Assembly (NCBI GenBank): GCA_964505555.1
Contig: CAZDIO010000023.1
Span: 1-29,025, forward strand
Direction: 5' to 3'
Length of the DNA: 29,025 nt
Source of the DNA: CAZDIO01 sp964505555
GTDB taxonomy: Bacteria > Bdellovibrionota_C > UBA2361 > SZUA-149 > CAZDIO01
Part shown: piece after piece, positions 1 to 6,519 of the stretch
Layout of the letters: every line of letters starts with the position of its first letter
Position numbering within the stretch: position 1 is the stretch's first letter
Program-made: the position numbers and the translations under genes
The notes under the pieces: model-generated
Databases searched by the model: none
What the model was told of the DNA's origin: nothing
Seen by the model: only the letters and a program-made list of their open reading frames with translations

Positions 1-295
1 TAGAGATAGTACTCAAAGAGAGCTCCCTCTTAAGAAGCATCTGATACACTTGAGGAAACTGAGAAACACACCGAGCAGCAGTAATTCTCCTCTTTGCAGC
101 ATTCTCTGAATACCCTAATCCAGAAACAGAATAAGCAAACAGGGAAGAATACCCCAAATCCCGGTAGAGCTTTCGTTTATCAAGCTCTACCAGATGAAGA
201 ATAATATTTGCCGTAACTTCATTCTCTTCTTTTGTAAGTTTAACAAGTTTTTCAACAAGTACTTTATCTGAGAGTTTCTCTAACTGGTTATCCAT
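1..295 (-). CDS. HNH endonuclease-family protein, N-terminal part (cut by window edge)
   Basis: Reading the - strand from an ATG at 295-293 gives 98 codons with no stop before the window ends, so the 3' part is missing. A good ribosome binding site (AAGGAG, about 5 bases upstream) supports this start. The peptide contains LVELDKRKLYRDLGYSSLF followed by SENAAKRRITAARCVSQFP and ELSLSTIS. This pattern (helical region, GYSSLF, AxRRIxAAR, a late LSLST) is the N-terminal helical domain I associate with HNH-endonuclease family proteins that are common, often multi-copy, in Bdellovibrio-like and other deltaproteobacterial genomes. The catalytic HNH domain would lie in the missing 3' part, so nuclease activity cannot be judged here. 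It is divergent from a small + strand ORF that starts about 38 bases away. Confidence 0.72.
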   Translation of the reverse strand, partial: MDNQLEKLSDKVLVEKLVKLTKEENEVTANIILHLVELDKRKLYRDLGYSSLFAYSVSGLGYSENAAKRRITAARCVSQFPQVYQMLLKRELSLSTIS

Positions 296-332
296 GTTTT
301 CTCCTTTTGTTAACTACCAAAGGAACTCTACC

Positions 333-459
333 ATGGCAGTTTTTCGACGTGCGTAATCAATCAACACTAAAAGAACTCACCTTGTTTATTCGCGCCGGCG
401 TCAAAAAAGGCGGAGATCTTGTTTATGTAAATTACGAAGCTTTAGAGTGGCTCGTATGA
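333..459 (+). pseudogene. Small ORF (about 41 aa) broken by a +1 frameshift, function unknown
   Basis: An ATG at 333 is preceded by AAAGGA with 8-base spacing, but its frame stops after seven residues (MAVFRRA). The next frame is open from 349 to a TGA at 457-459 and reads like a real protein (STLKELTLFIRAGVKKGG, then DLVYVNYEALEWLV). Removing one T from the five-T run at 340-344 joins them into a single ORF beginning MAVFDVRNQST. Without that change, translation would have to begin at GTG 349, giving a 36 aa product with no clear ribosome binding site. I do not recognise the family. It is divergent from the HNH-family gene and is followed by a perfect 14-bp palindrome. It could be a decayed gene, a sequencing error or chance. 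Confidence 0.3.
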
Positions 460-467
460 ACTCGATA

Positions 468-481
468 TTTCGTTAACGAAA
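468..481. repeat. Perfect 14-bp palindrome
   Basis: TTTCGTTAACGAAA is perfectly self-complementary and lies 9 bases after the stop of the small ORF. The symmetry and length would suit a dimeric regulator's operator, but it is not clearly placed at a promoter. The assignment is speculative. Confidence 0.3.
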
Positions 482-568
482 GAGTGTTCTAAAACTGTCA
501 AGAGAAAAGAAACCTTTTAGAAATATTTTTTTGGAAAGTTTTTTTTTGCAAGCCCGCCTCCGCCTTCG

Positions 569-637
569 TTTTCACATATATTCACAACAGACTTGAGCTA
601 ATCGCAAGCGGCTCGTCGCTGTGAATATATATGAAAA
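569..637. repeat. 18-bp inverted repeat with a 33-base centre (large hairpin or cruciform)
   Basis: TTTTCACATATATTCACA at 569-586 is matched by its reverse complement at 620-637 with one mismatch. The 33-base centre contains a smaller GAGC...GCTC pairing, so the unit could fold into a nested hairpin. It lies in a non-coding stretch (460-967) that holds several other hairpins and two direct repeats. It resembles a small non-autonomous element or a structured transcript end. No transposase is nearby and no flanking target duplication is evident. Confidence 0.55.
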
Positions 638-652
638 ACCCCCACCCACCCG

Positions 653-682
653 GGGAGTGGGCAGTGCGGATGCCTTTCGCTC
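653..682. repeat. 30-bp direct repeat, copy A
   Basis: This copy begins GGGAGTGGGCAGTGCGGATG and matches copy B at 802-831 at 27 of 30 positions; the three differences are all C/T. Each copy is preceded by C-rich sequence that can pair with its GGGAGTGGG start (at 640-650 for this copy), so the repeated unit is probably a hairpin plus a conserved tail. Confidence 0.6.
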
Positions 683-733
683 CTCTCTCACCTTAAAGTC
701 CAAGAAGCATTCGTACTAGCTGTAACACCCCTT

Positions 734-765
734 CGGAGAAATTCTGGCGTCAGAATTTCTTCCGC
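734..765. repeat. Hairpin between the two direct repeats
   Basis: AGAAATTCTG at 737-746 pairs perfectly with CAGAATTTCT at 751-760 around the loop GCGT. The alternative outer pairing CGGA/TCCG lengthens the stem with a two-base bulge. There is no T-tract after it on either strand. It lies between the two 30-bp direct repeats and may be part of the same structured non-coding unit. Confidence 0.5.
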
Positions 766-801
766 CCAGACCTCTCTACCCAGCAAGTTAACTCCCAGCC
801 T

Positions 802-831
802 GGGAGTGGGTAGTGCGGATGTCTTTTGCTC
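802..831. repeat. 30-bp direct repeat, copy B
   Basis: This copy begins GGGAGTGGGTAGTGCGGATG, 149 bases after copy A, with 3 transitions relative to it. ACTCCCAG (791-798) and CTGGGAGT (800-807) form a near-perfect palindrome at its left edge, parallel to the C-rich/GTGGG pairing at copy A. Confidence 0.6.
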
Positions 832-892
832 TCCTTGAGTAGCAGCGGTTAAGCTCAAACCTTCATCCCGTAAAAGAATCTTCTTTTATTCC

Positions 893-933
893 TGGGCGGC
901 GTGCATTCCTTGAGAGGAGTTGCACACCGCCCA
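893..933 (-). terminator. Hairpin downstream of the RidA-like gene
   Basis: TGGGCGGCGTGCA (893-905) pairs with TGCACACCGCCCA (921-933), a 13-bp stem with one wobble position and a 15-base loop. It lies 35 bases beyond the stop of the - strand RidA-like gene. There is no T-tract directly after the stem, so a terminator role is inferred from position and stability only. Confidence 0.45.
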
Positions 934-967
934 CCGTTAAACATCTTTTGTCTGTGCGGAAGATCGC

Positions 968-1531
968 TTAGGGTGGTGTTTCGGGTGGTTTCAACTGAAA
1001 CACTACCTTCAGCTCCACGGCAAGACCTAGTGGGAGACTTATTGCACATGTTGTCATCCGTGTTGGAAGCTCTGACTTCCAACCAAGAAGTTCTCCAGCA
1101 TCACGAAAGACCTTTGAGGCTCCATCTGCGATAAGGGGCAGATCTTGAACTCCCAGGACACCTTGAATGACCACGCACAGATCAAGGAGTTTCTCGATGG
1201 CAGAAAGCCCTGCGGTGCGATGGACCTCCGCCAGGACACGAAACGCTGCAAACCGTGCTGCTTCAATCAGTTGTGACTGCTCCATAAAACGTGGTGTTGA
1301 GTGGAGCAGGCGCTCCCACGTACCGCGATGTTCCGAAGGACAAGCGACACCACAGATTGGTCTTCCCTTCGGGTCGTAAGATCCGATACCTGATGTGTGG
1401 AGTTGATGGTGCGTCGGATCTATTCTTACTGTTTGGTACAGCCCTACCGGTTGAACATGGACTGTTGGTAAAAGGATACCGTTTGTAGCAAGAAGCTCAA
1501 CGGCTTCATCCCTAGTTACTTGGGACTCCAT
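968..1531 (-). CDS. RidA/YjgF/UK114-family protein (non-canonical subfamily)
   Basis: This is a cytosolic protein of about 187 aa. The C-terminal two-thirds carry the order typical of YjgF/YER057c/UK114-like proteins: a SGIGSYDPKG segment near the middle (compare LSGQGP), then EAARFAAFRVLAEVH, a region around LLDLCVVIQG, IADGASKVFRDAGE, and a final ISLPLGLAVELKVVF strand. The family includes enamine/imine deaminases (RidA) and trimeric relatives of unknown role. The position equivalent to the catalytic Arg of E. coli RidA (in ARLP) reads ISLP here, so deaminase activity is doubtful; I would place it with the SLPLGAAVE-type relatives. The ORF is open to 1627, but the ATG at 1531 (MESQVTRDEA) fits the family and has AAAGG/CAGGG upstream. 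The longer N-terminus is Phe/Ser-rich and unlike the family. It is monocistronic. Confidence 0.72.
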   Translation of the reverse strand: MESQVTRDEAVELLATNGILLPTVHVQPVGLYQTVRIDPTHHQLHTSGIGSYDPKGRPICGVACPSEHRGTWERLLHSTPRFMEQSQLIEAARFAAFRVLAEVHRTAGLSAIEKLLDLCVVIQGVLGVQDLPLIADGASKVFRDAGELLGWKSELPTRMTTCAISLPLGLAVELKVVFQLKPPETPP

Positions 1532-1748
1532 AAACCCTGCCTTTCGCATATGAACAATGCCAAAAAAGAAAAAAACAGAAAAGTAACCGCTACTACTCAA
1601 AGATTCACTGAAGTGAAAAAAGGTCATTCAAAAGAACAGAACAACTGAGGAGCACTTTATAGCTTGCATTGTGAATTTTAACTATGGGGGGAGAATAAGA
1701 AAAAGAATAGGGACAAGAGTAAGTGTTTGGGGGGTAGGAGGAATGTGC

Positions 1749-1775
1749 AGGAAGTGGGCGAGGTGCCCACTTCCT
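1749..1775 (-). terminator. Perfect 11-bp hairpin after the 95 aa hypothetical gene
   Basis: AGGAAGTGGGC (1749-1759) and GCCCACTTCCT (1765-1775) pair perfectly around a 5-base loop, 15 bases downstream of the - strand stop at 1790. No T-tract follows on the - strand. The position suggests transcript-end formation or 3' protection. Confidence 0.5.
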
Positions 1776-1789
1776 ATCGGTTACCGCTG

Positions 1790-2077
1790 TTACGCAGCAA
1801 CGAGATCTTGTGAGATCATTGCGCCGTCGAGTTGACGTCGGATTGCTTTTCGCAGCTCCTCTTTGTGGAAATCTAGAGCTTCGCAGATGTAGGAGAAGCC
1901 GAATGCTTCACTGGGGTCATCTTGCCCGTAGAGCCATTCCTGTGCGGAATCTTTTAGCTCTCCCTCTCCTGTTAAAAAGTCTGTAATTGCTCGCTGAAGA
2001 ACAGCAGCAAGAAGTCTTCGTTCTGGGTTAAAACCGCCGGAGCCGCGTGGAATATTGTCATTTGACCAAAGTTTCAT
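1790..2077 (-). CDS. Small hypothetical protein (about 95 aa)
   Basis: The ORF is open to 2149. The ATG at 2077 (MKLWSNDNIPRGSG) is preferred because GGAA lies close upstream and the sequence becomes protein-like from there. The product is soluble and mostly helical: a PERRLLAAVLQRAITDFL helix, then KDSAQEWLYGQDDP, AFGFSYICEALDFHKEELRKAI and a short tail. The pattern of an amphipathic helix followed by W-[YF]-x-DDP and a C-terminal FS-[YF]-ICEALGxxxxxLR motif recalls short hypothetical proteins I have seen in deltaproteobacteria and phage-like contexts, where the last part looks helix-turn-helix-like. I cannot name a family or function. It sits alone, with a strong hairpin after its stop. Confidence 0.6.
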   Translation of the reverse strand: MKLWSNDNIPRGSGGFNPERRLLAAVLQRAITDFLTGEGELKDSAQEWLYGQDDPSEAFGFSYICEALDFHKEELRKAIRRQLDGAMISQDLVAA

Positions 2078-2640
2078 ACTTCCGATAATCCTTTTCGTTT
2101 TTAGTTTTGTTAGCAAAAAGCTTTGTACTTCTTCGCTCAAAAAATTCACTGCAACAAAGAAACAACTCGAAAAGAACCTATGGAACAGTTGCGACTAAAC
2201 TCAATCGCACTCAAACCAAGACACAATAAAACCCACTAGCGACGTTAGCTCCATCGCTGGAAGCACCCACTGAAGAAGTGTTTAGAAAACCGGGACAATT
2301 AATGAAAATTGAGCGTGCAAGGTACACGATCAGTTTCGCTTGGTCAAGGAAAATCTTACTCTAAAGAAATTCCATCCTGATGTACTTAAACTAAAGAACA
2401 CCAAGCAAAAAACCTTATTTTAACAAAATAAAACAGCCACCACGAGGAGCTTGTATAACCTCTGTTATATGCGCCTCTGCTAGGGGAGTTGCATAAAATA
2501 TATGCAGTAAATAAGCGGTGGTAACGAGCGGTAATCTAATCACACTTATATATGTTGTGCCACTACTATTAAATTAGCACTACATTTTGTAGTTCTTAGC
2601 TATGTAAATTCAAGCTCCTTAAACTATTGAAATTGTTAAA
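2078..2640. other. Non-coding AT-rich stretch upstream of the dcw cluster
   Basis: No convincing gene is visible on either strand; the short ATG ORFs here (19-20 codons) have no ribosome binding sites. It contains several small hairpins: TTATTTT/AAAATAA at 2415-2431 (perfect 7-bp stem, 3-base loop), TATAAC/GTTATA near 2455, TGCATA/TATGCA near 2491-2506, and ACTAC/GTAGT near 2580-2594. The part from 2430 to 2545 has enough local pairing to be a structured leader or small RNA, but I recognise no known riboswitch or RNA family. Confidence 0.4.
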
Positions 2641-2647
2641 GTTTTTG

Positions 2648-2677
2648 TTGATTTAACACGCTTGTTTTTGCTACTAA
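2648..2677 (+). promoter_or_regulatory. Putative sigma-70 promoter of the dcw cluster
   Basis: TTGATT at 2648-2653 and TACTAA at 2672-2677 are separated by 18 bases. The -10 element runs directly into the first MraZ box, so MraZ bound to the array would cover the expected transcription start. The call rests on consensus similarity and position only. Confidence 0.4.
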
Positions 2678-2741
2678 TGGGGGTAAGTGGGAGAAAGTGG
2701 CATTAAATGGCGTAAAAGTGGGCAAGTGGCGGCTAAAGTGG
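2676..2741 (+). promoter_or_regulatory. MraZ operator: array of AAAGTGG-type boxes
   Basis: TGG cores start at 2678, 2688, 2698, 2708, 2719, 2727 and 2739, with [AG]TGG context and three full AAAGTGG copies (2695-2701 allowing for the next base, 2716-2721 extended, and 2736-2741). The first four are spaced exactly 10 bp apart, one helical turn. Published MraZ operators are direct repeats of TGGGN with 5-nt spacers (E. coli) or AAAGTGG[TG] repeats (Mycoplasma), bound upstream of mraZ itself. The array lies between the putative -10 and the mraZ start, which predicts autoregulation of the whole cluster by the ring-shaped MraZ oligomer. Confidence 0.8.
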
Positions 2742-2779
2742 AGAAAAAAGCGTTAATAACACCAAAAAAAGAAGAAAAA

Positions 2780-3250
2780 ATGGATGAAAAGGCCATTTTT
2801 CGAGGAAGCTACACCCATCTTCTTGATGACAAAGGCAGGGTGAGTATCCCTGTGAGCTTTCGTCAGGCGCTGATCAAGCGAAACATTAACTCAGTGGTAG
2901 TGACAAATTTTATCTGTGATGGAGCACGATGTCTCGATGCCTTTGCAGAGGATGCGTGGCAGGTGTTTGAAAATAACTTAGCGAAGAAAAGTCAGTTTGA
3001 CCCCAAGGTTCGCACCCTTGAGAATTTTTACCTCGCACGTGCAACGCAATGCCAACTTGATTCTAGTGGTCGGATACTCATCCCACAACATTTACGAAAC
3101 TACGCGGGACTTGAAAAAGAGGTAGCGTTTACTGCGACCCTTCATGGATTTAGGGTTTGGGATCAAAGGGTTTGGAGTCTTGTTTTCCAAGAAGCAGAAG
3201 CTTCTCTTCTTGAAAATCCCTCCCTTTTTAGTGACGTCGATATTTCGTGA
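2780..3250 (+). CDS. mraZ: Transcriptional regulator MraZ
   Basis: MraZ is a DNA-binding protein of the SpoVT-AbrB fold that forms rings and binds repeats upstream of its own gene, usually the first of the dcw cluster. Two AbrB-like half-domains are visible, marked by LLDDKGRVSIPVSFRQAL and, about 80 residues later, QLDSSGRILIPQHLRNYAG. The start chosen is ATG 2780 (MDEKAIFRGSY), giving 156 aa, close to the 152 aa of E. coli MraZ. An in-frame ATG at 2687 exists, but the extra 31 residues would be encoded by the operator repeats and have no family counterpart. The purine-rich GAAGAAAAA before 2780 is a modest ribosome binding site. The stop overlaps the GTG start of rsmH (GTGA). Confidence 0.95.
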   Translation: MDEKAIFRGSYTHLLDDKGRVSIPVSFRQALIKRNINSVVVTNFICDGARCLDAFAEDAWQVFENNLAKKSQFDPKVRTLENFYLARATQCQLDSSGRILIPQHLRNYAGLEKEVAFTATLHGFRVWDQRVWSLVFQEAEASLLENPSLFSDVDIS

Positions 3251-4228
3251 AGAGAATTTTAACAAAAGAAGACAGGCATGACCCGGTGCTTGTGGAGGAG
3301 ATACTTTCTTTTTTCAAAATGAGATTAGCGCAGAAAAAACAGTCGATTTTTTTTTCTTGATGGAACACTGGGTGCTGGTGGGCATACAGAAGCGATTCTT
3401 TCTCTTGATCCGCGGGTTGTCGTTTTTGGAATCGATCGTGATCAGCGAGCGGTTGCAAATGCGAAGAAACGCCTAGAAAGATTCGATAGGAGAGCAGTTT
3501 TACTGCAGGGAAATTTTGCTGATGCGAAGGATTTACTTGCAAAACATCTTCCTTCAAGTACGCCACAGTTTGATGGAATTATCGTAGATTTAGGTATTTC
3601 ATCACTTCAGTTAAGTGATGCCGAAAGAGGCTTTTCTTTTCTCTCTGAAGCACCCCTAGATATGCGGATGGACTTAGACTCTCCTCTCACAGCGGAACAG
3701 GTAGTCAATACCTATCCTTTTCCAGCGCTTGTCGGTGTTTTGAAGCGAGGAGGGGTGCGGAAATATCAAACGCTGCTCGCTCGAAAGATAGAAGAGAAAC
3801 GTCCTCTTCGTTCCACGCGAACACTGGCAAATATCTGTGAAGATGTTTTTAAAAAGGAAGCGGGGACAAAGAAAGCGCACCCAGCTACCGTTCCGTTTCA
3901 GGCAATTCGCATTGAAGTAAATGACGAACTTGGTTCCCTTAAGCGATTTCTCTCCGAGATAATCTCGCTCCTGTTACCGGGAGGGTTTCTTGCCGTGATT
4001 AGTTTTCACTCGCTTGAGGATGAATTAGTCGCACGACAGATGCGAGCATGGTCCAGGGTAAAAGAGGTCCGCGGATTGCCCATTCGTGAAAAGGGGCTTG
4101 CTGAGGGCGAGTTATTAACAAAGAAGGCGATTACGCCCAGTGCTACAGAAATGGAGAGAAATCCCCGTTCCCGAAGTGCGCGTTTGAGAGTTTTTCAAAA
4201 AACCGGGGAGTTACAAAAAAAACAATAG
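3247..4228 (+). CDS. rsmH: 16S rRNA m4C1402 methyltransferase RsmH (MraW), interrupted by a +1 frameshift
   Basis: RsmH methylates N4 of C1402 in 16S rRNA using S-adenosylmethionine. The first frame begins at GTG 3247 (overlapping the mraZ stop) and reads RHDPVLVEEILSFF, then stops at TGA 3358-3360. The rest is in the +1 frame from about 3356: LDGTLGAGGHTEAIL (SAM-binding), GIDRDQRAV, DLGISSLQLSDAERGFSF, LDMRMD, HPATVPFQAIRIEVNDEL, LAVISFHSLEDELV and NPRSRSARLRV. The break lies in a run of nine T at 3347-3355; with eight T the frames join as SIFFLDGT and give a normal protein of about 326 aa (E. coli: 313). All conserved motifs survive, so a homopolymer sequencing error or slippage at the T run is more likely than real decay. 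A conceptual start at ATG 3662 would lack the SAM-binding motif. Confidence 0.93.
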
Positions 4229-4229
4229 T

Positions 4230-4595
4230 ATGATGCACGCACACTCGCTTACAGGTGAAAAAAGTTTTCTTGCTGTTCAACCAGTATTTCCAAAGCAAAC
4301 AACTCGGCACAAGATCTTTCGTTCCAATCAGCTCCTTCCAGCGTTGTTTCTATTCTTTTCCCTCCTGCTACAACTTGTTGTGCGCTTGGAGATTGTTGAA
4401 AACGGATATCTTCTTGAGTCTCTTCGTCATCAAGCTCTGCAACGAGATGCGAAGCTTCGTGAGCTCCAATATGAACTAAGCTCACTAACGAGGCCGATGA
4501 TGGTTGAATATCGAGCTCGACATGAACTTGAAATGAAAGCGTTGTCCCCACAACGAATTCGAAGAATTAAAAACCTCTACGTGCGAGATTTATAA
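4230..4595 (+). CDS. ftsL: Cell division protein FtsL
   Basis: This bitopic inner-membrane protein of 121 aa sits between rsmH and ftsI, the canonical position of ftsL. It has a basic cytoplasmic segment up to about residue 34, one membrane span (about 35-52, LLPALFLFFSLLLQLVV), then a periplasmic coiled-coil-like region (about 55-90, rich in L/E/R with heptad spacing, e.g. ESLRHQALQRDAKLRELQ) and a short tail containing the YRARHELEMKALSP segment typical of FtsL. FtsL pairs with FtsB through the coiled coil and activates FtsWI. Sequence conservation in this family is low, so the call depends on topology, size and position. The ATG at 4230 follows the rsmH stop by one base; ATG 4233 is an alternative. 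Confidence 0.88.
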   Translation: MMHAHSLTGEKSFLAVQPVFPKQTTRHKIFRSNQLLPALFLFFSLLLQLVVRLEIVENGYLLESLRHQALQRDAKLRELQYELSSLTRPMMVEYRARHELEMKALSPQRIRRIKNLYVRDL

Positions 4596-4608
4596 AGGGA
4601 GAAGTAAG

Positions 4609-6519
4609 TTGATCTATCAGCAAAAACATAAACAGTCTCTATTTGCGGCAAGAAAAGCTGCGAGAAAGAACGCAAGAAAGGCGTTACAAAAAGCACATTG
4701 CCACCGATCGCGCCAGTGTGTAGTGCTTTTTATCGTGATGCTCTTTGGTGTTGGAGTTCTCTCTCGTTTGATCTTGCTACAAACAAAGGAGCACGCAAGG
4801 TGGCTAGAGCTTGCATCGAAGCAGCATCAAACGAGTCTTCGTGTTCAGGGAGTCCGTGGAAAGATTGAAGATGCTCATGGACGGCCGCTTGCAGTTTCTG
4901 TTCCCGTGGTTTCTCTTGCCGCTCATCCTCAGCAGATTACAAACAAAGTGGAATTTGTTCGTTTGATGGGGAGTCTTGTCGGGAGCTCGGAACGAGAACT
5001 TCAGGAGGTTTTGAATACAAAAAAGTCGTTTGTTTGGTTAGCACGTGGATTACCACTCTCGGTTCTTCAAGACTCAGCGGTAAGAAATCTCTCAGGGTTA
5101 AGCGTGGTAAGAGAGTTTCAACGATACTATCCCCAAGGAGATCTTGCTGGAAATGTGCTCGGACGGGTTGGAAGTGAAGGAAATGGCCTTGCCGGAGTAG
5201 AATATGTTTTTGATCGGCAATTAAAAGCGACCGATCTTACCTTTCGTGCAAAGCGTGATGCGCGAGGAGCTTTGGTTGGAGTCAAGGATCGACAGCTTTC
5301 CATCGATACGGTGTTTGCAAACCTTGCTTTCGCAGATGATTGGCAGAAGCCATTTCCTGAAGCTCCATTTCGGCGGGAGGGGGCAGACTTTGCGCTGACG
5401 TTGGATAGTGTCTTACAGAGAATTCTCGAAGAGGAATTTAAACTAGGACAGGAGGAGACTCGCGCAAAAGCAGTTTCTGGGGTCTTGATGGATGCTGAAA
5501 CAGGAGAGATTCTCTCTCTGGTTCAACAATCGGCACTTGCTGTTTCGGAGCCGCAAGCACTTTCCTCTGCCGATCTAAAAAATATTGTCATTGAGGAGAG
5601 CTTTGAACCAGGATCGACTTTGAAGCCGATAGTGGCACTTGCTGCTCTTGAAAATAAGTTACTCCAACCTACGGATCTTTTAGATTGTGAGGGAGGTAGT
5701 TACCGGGTCGGATCGCATACTATCTCTGATGTCCATCCACTAGAGGTTGCCACTTTTCGTGAGGTATTAGTGAAGTCTTCAAACATTGGTATGACAAAGA
5801 TCGGACAAAAACTTGGTCGAAAGAAGCTCTATCAGGTATTGAAGAAATTTGGATTCGGCGAAAAAACAGGAGTTGAGCTTCCGGGAGAAGCAAGTGGGAT
5901 TCTACGAGATCTTGAGGATTGGAAGGAGATCGACATCGCTACACATTCTTTTGGGCAGGGAATCTCCGTTACCGCACTTCAACTTGCCCAAGCATACAGT
6001 ATTCTTGCCAATGGTGGGTATCTCGTTCCACCACGGATTCTCAAAGGGAGGGGAGAGAGTGCTCAAAGAGTGGTTGACGAAGTGTCCGTTCGAACACTCT
6101 CTCAAATGTTACTTGGTGTTACGAGTAGCGAAGAAGGGACGGGAAAGAATGCAGCGCTTTCTGGGGTGGATGTTTATGGAAAGACAGGGACCGCACAAAA
6201 GACCGTTCCTGGACGACGAGGCTATTCAAGTGATAGTGTTATCTCCTCTTTTATCGGATATGTTGATGGGAATCAGGTGGGGCTAAAACGAAAGCTCACT
6301 TTAGTGGTGATTGTTGATGAGCCAGGAGTTACTCCCAGATGGGGAGGAGTTGTCGCTGCACCTATTTTCCGCCGAGCAATGGAACGAACACTTTCTTACC
6401 TGCTGACACTGGAAGGTGGGGGGGTACAGACTGCTCTCAATGTGGTCAACACGCACAGTGGGATTGAAGAGCAGAGTGTTGTTGAAAAGTACGGTGTTGT
6501 AGAAAAGCACAGTGGATAA
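4609..6519 (+). CDS. ftsI: Septal peptidoglycan transpeptidase FtsI (PBP3)
   Basis: This is a class B penicillin-binding protein of 636 aa that cross-links septal peptidoglycan with FtsW. It has a very basic cytoplasmic N-terminus (about 1-35), a membrane anchor (about 38-58, CVVLFIVMLFGVGVLSRLILL), and a pedestal domain starting at RGKIEDAHGRPLAVS (about 83-97) with the GxAGVEYVFD segment near 194-202. The transpeptidase domain has S336-T-L-K339 (catalytic serine), S390-S-N392 and K525-T-G-T528. No PASTA domains are present. The start is TTG 4609 with GGGAG a short distance upstream; no closer ATG would keep the anchor. The C-terminus has a His/Val/Glu-rich tail of about 30 residues beyond the domain. 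It overlaps murE by 8 bases. Confidence 0.96.
   Translation: MIYQQKHKQSLFAARKAARKNARKALQKAHCHRSRQCVVLFIVMLFGVGVLSRLILLQTKEHARWLELASKQHQTSLRVQGVRGKIEDAHGRPLAVSVPVVSLAAHPQQITNKVEFVRLMGSLVGSSERELQEVLNTKKSFVWLARGLPLSVLQDSAVRNLSGLSVVREFQRYYPQGDLAGNVLGRVGSEGNGLAGVEYVFDRQLKATDLTFRAKRDARGALVGVKDRQLSIDTVFANLAFADDWQKPFPEAPFRREGADFALTLDSVLQRILEEEFKLGQEETRAKAVSGVLMDAETGEILSLVQQSALAVSEPQALSSADLKNIVIEESFEPGSTLKPIVALAALENKLLQPTDLLDCEGGSYRVGSHTISDVHPLEVATFREVLVKSSNIGMTKIGQKLGRKKLYQVLKKFGFGEKTGVELPGEASGILRDLEDWKEIDIATHSFGQGISVTALQLAQAYSILANGGYLVPPRILKGRGESAQRVVDEVSVRTLSQMLLGVTSSEEGTGKNAALSGVDVYGKTGTAQKTVPGRRGYSSDSVISSFIGYVDGNQVGLKRKLTLVVIVDEPGVTPRWGGVVAAPIFRRAMERTLSYLLTLEGGGVQTALNVVNTHSGIEEQSVVEKYGVVEKHSG

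Noticed and set aside
855..1134. Short ORFs of 75-77 aa in the hairpin block
   Set aside because: They lie across the hairpin and antisense to or in the wrong frame of the RidA-like gene, with no start signals.
2687..2779. N-terminal extension of MraZ from ATG 2687
   Set aside because: The codons are the MraZ operator repeats, the extension has no family counterpart, and ATG 2780 gives the normal length.
3662..4228. A separate 188 aa methyltransferase gene starting at ATG 3662
   Set aside because: The SAM-binding motif and other conserved RsmH sequence lie upstream in the same frame; it is the 3' part of frameshifted rsmH.
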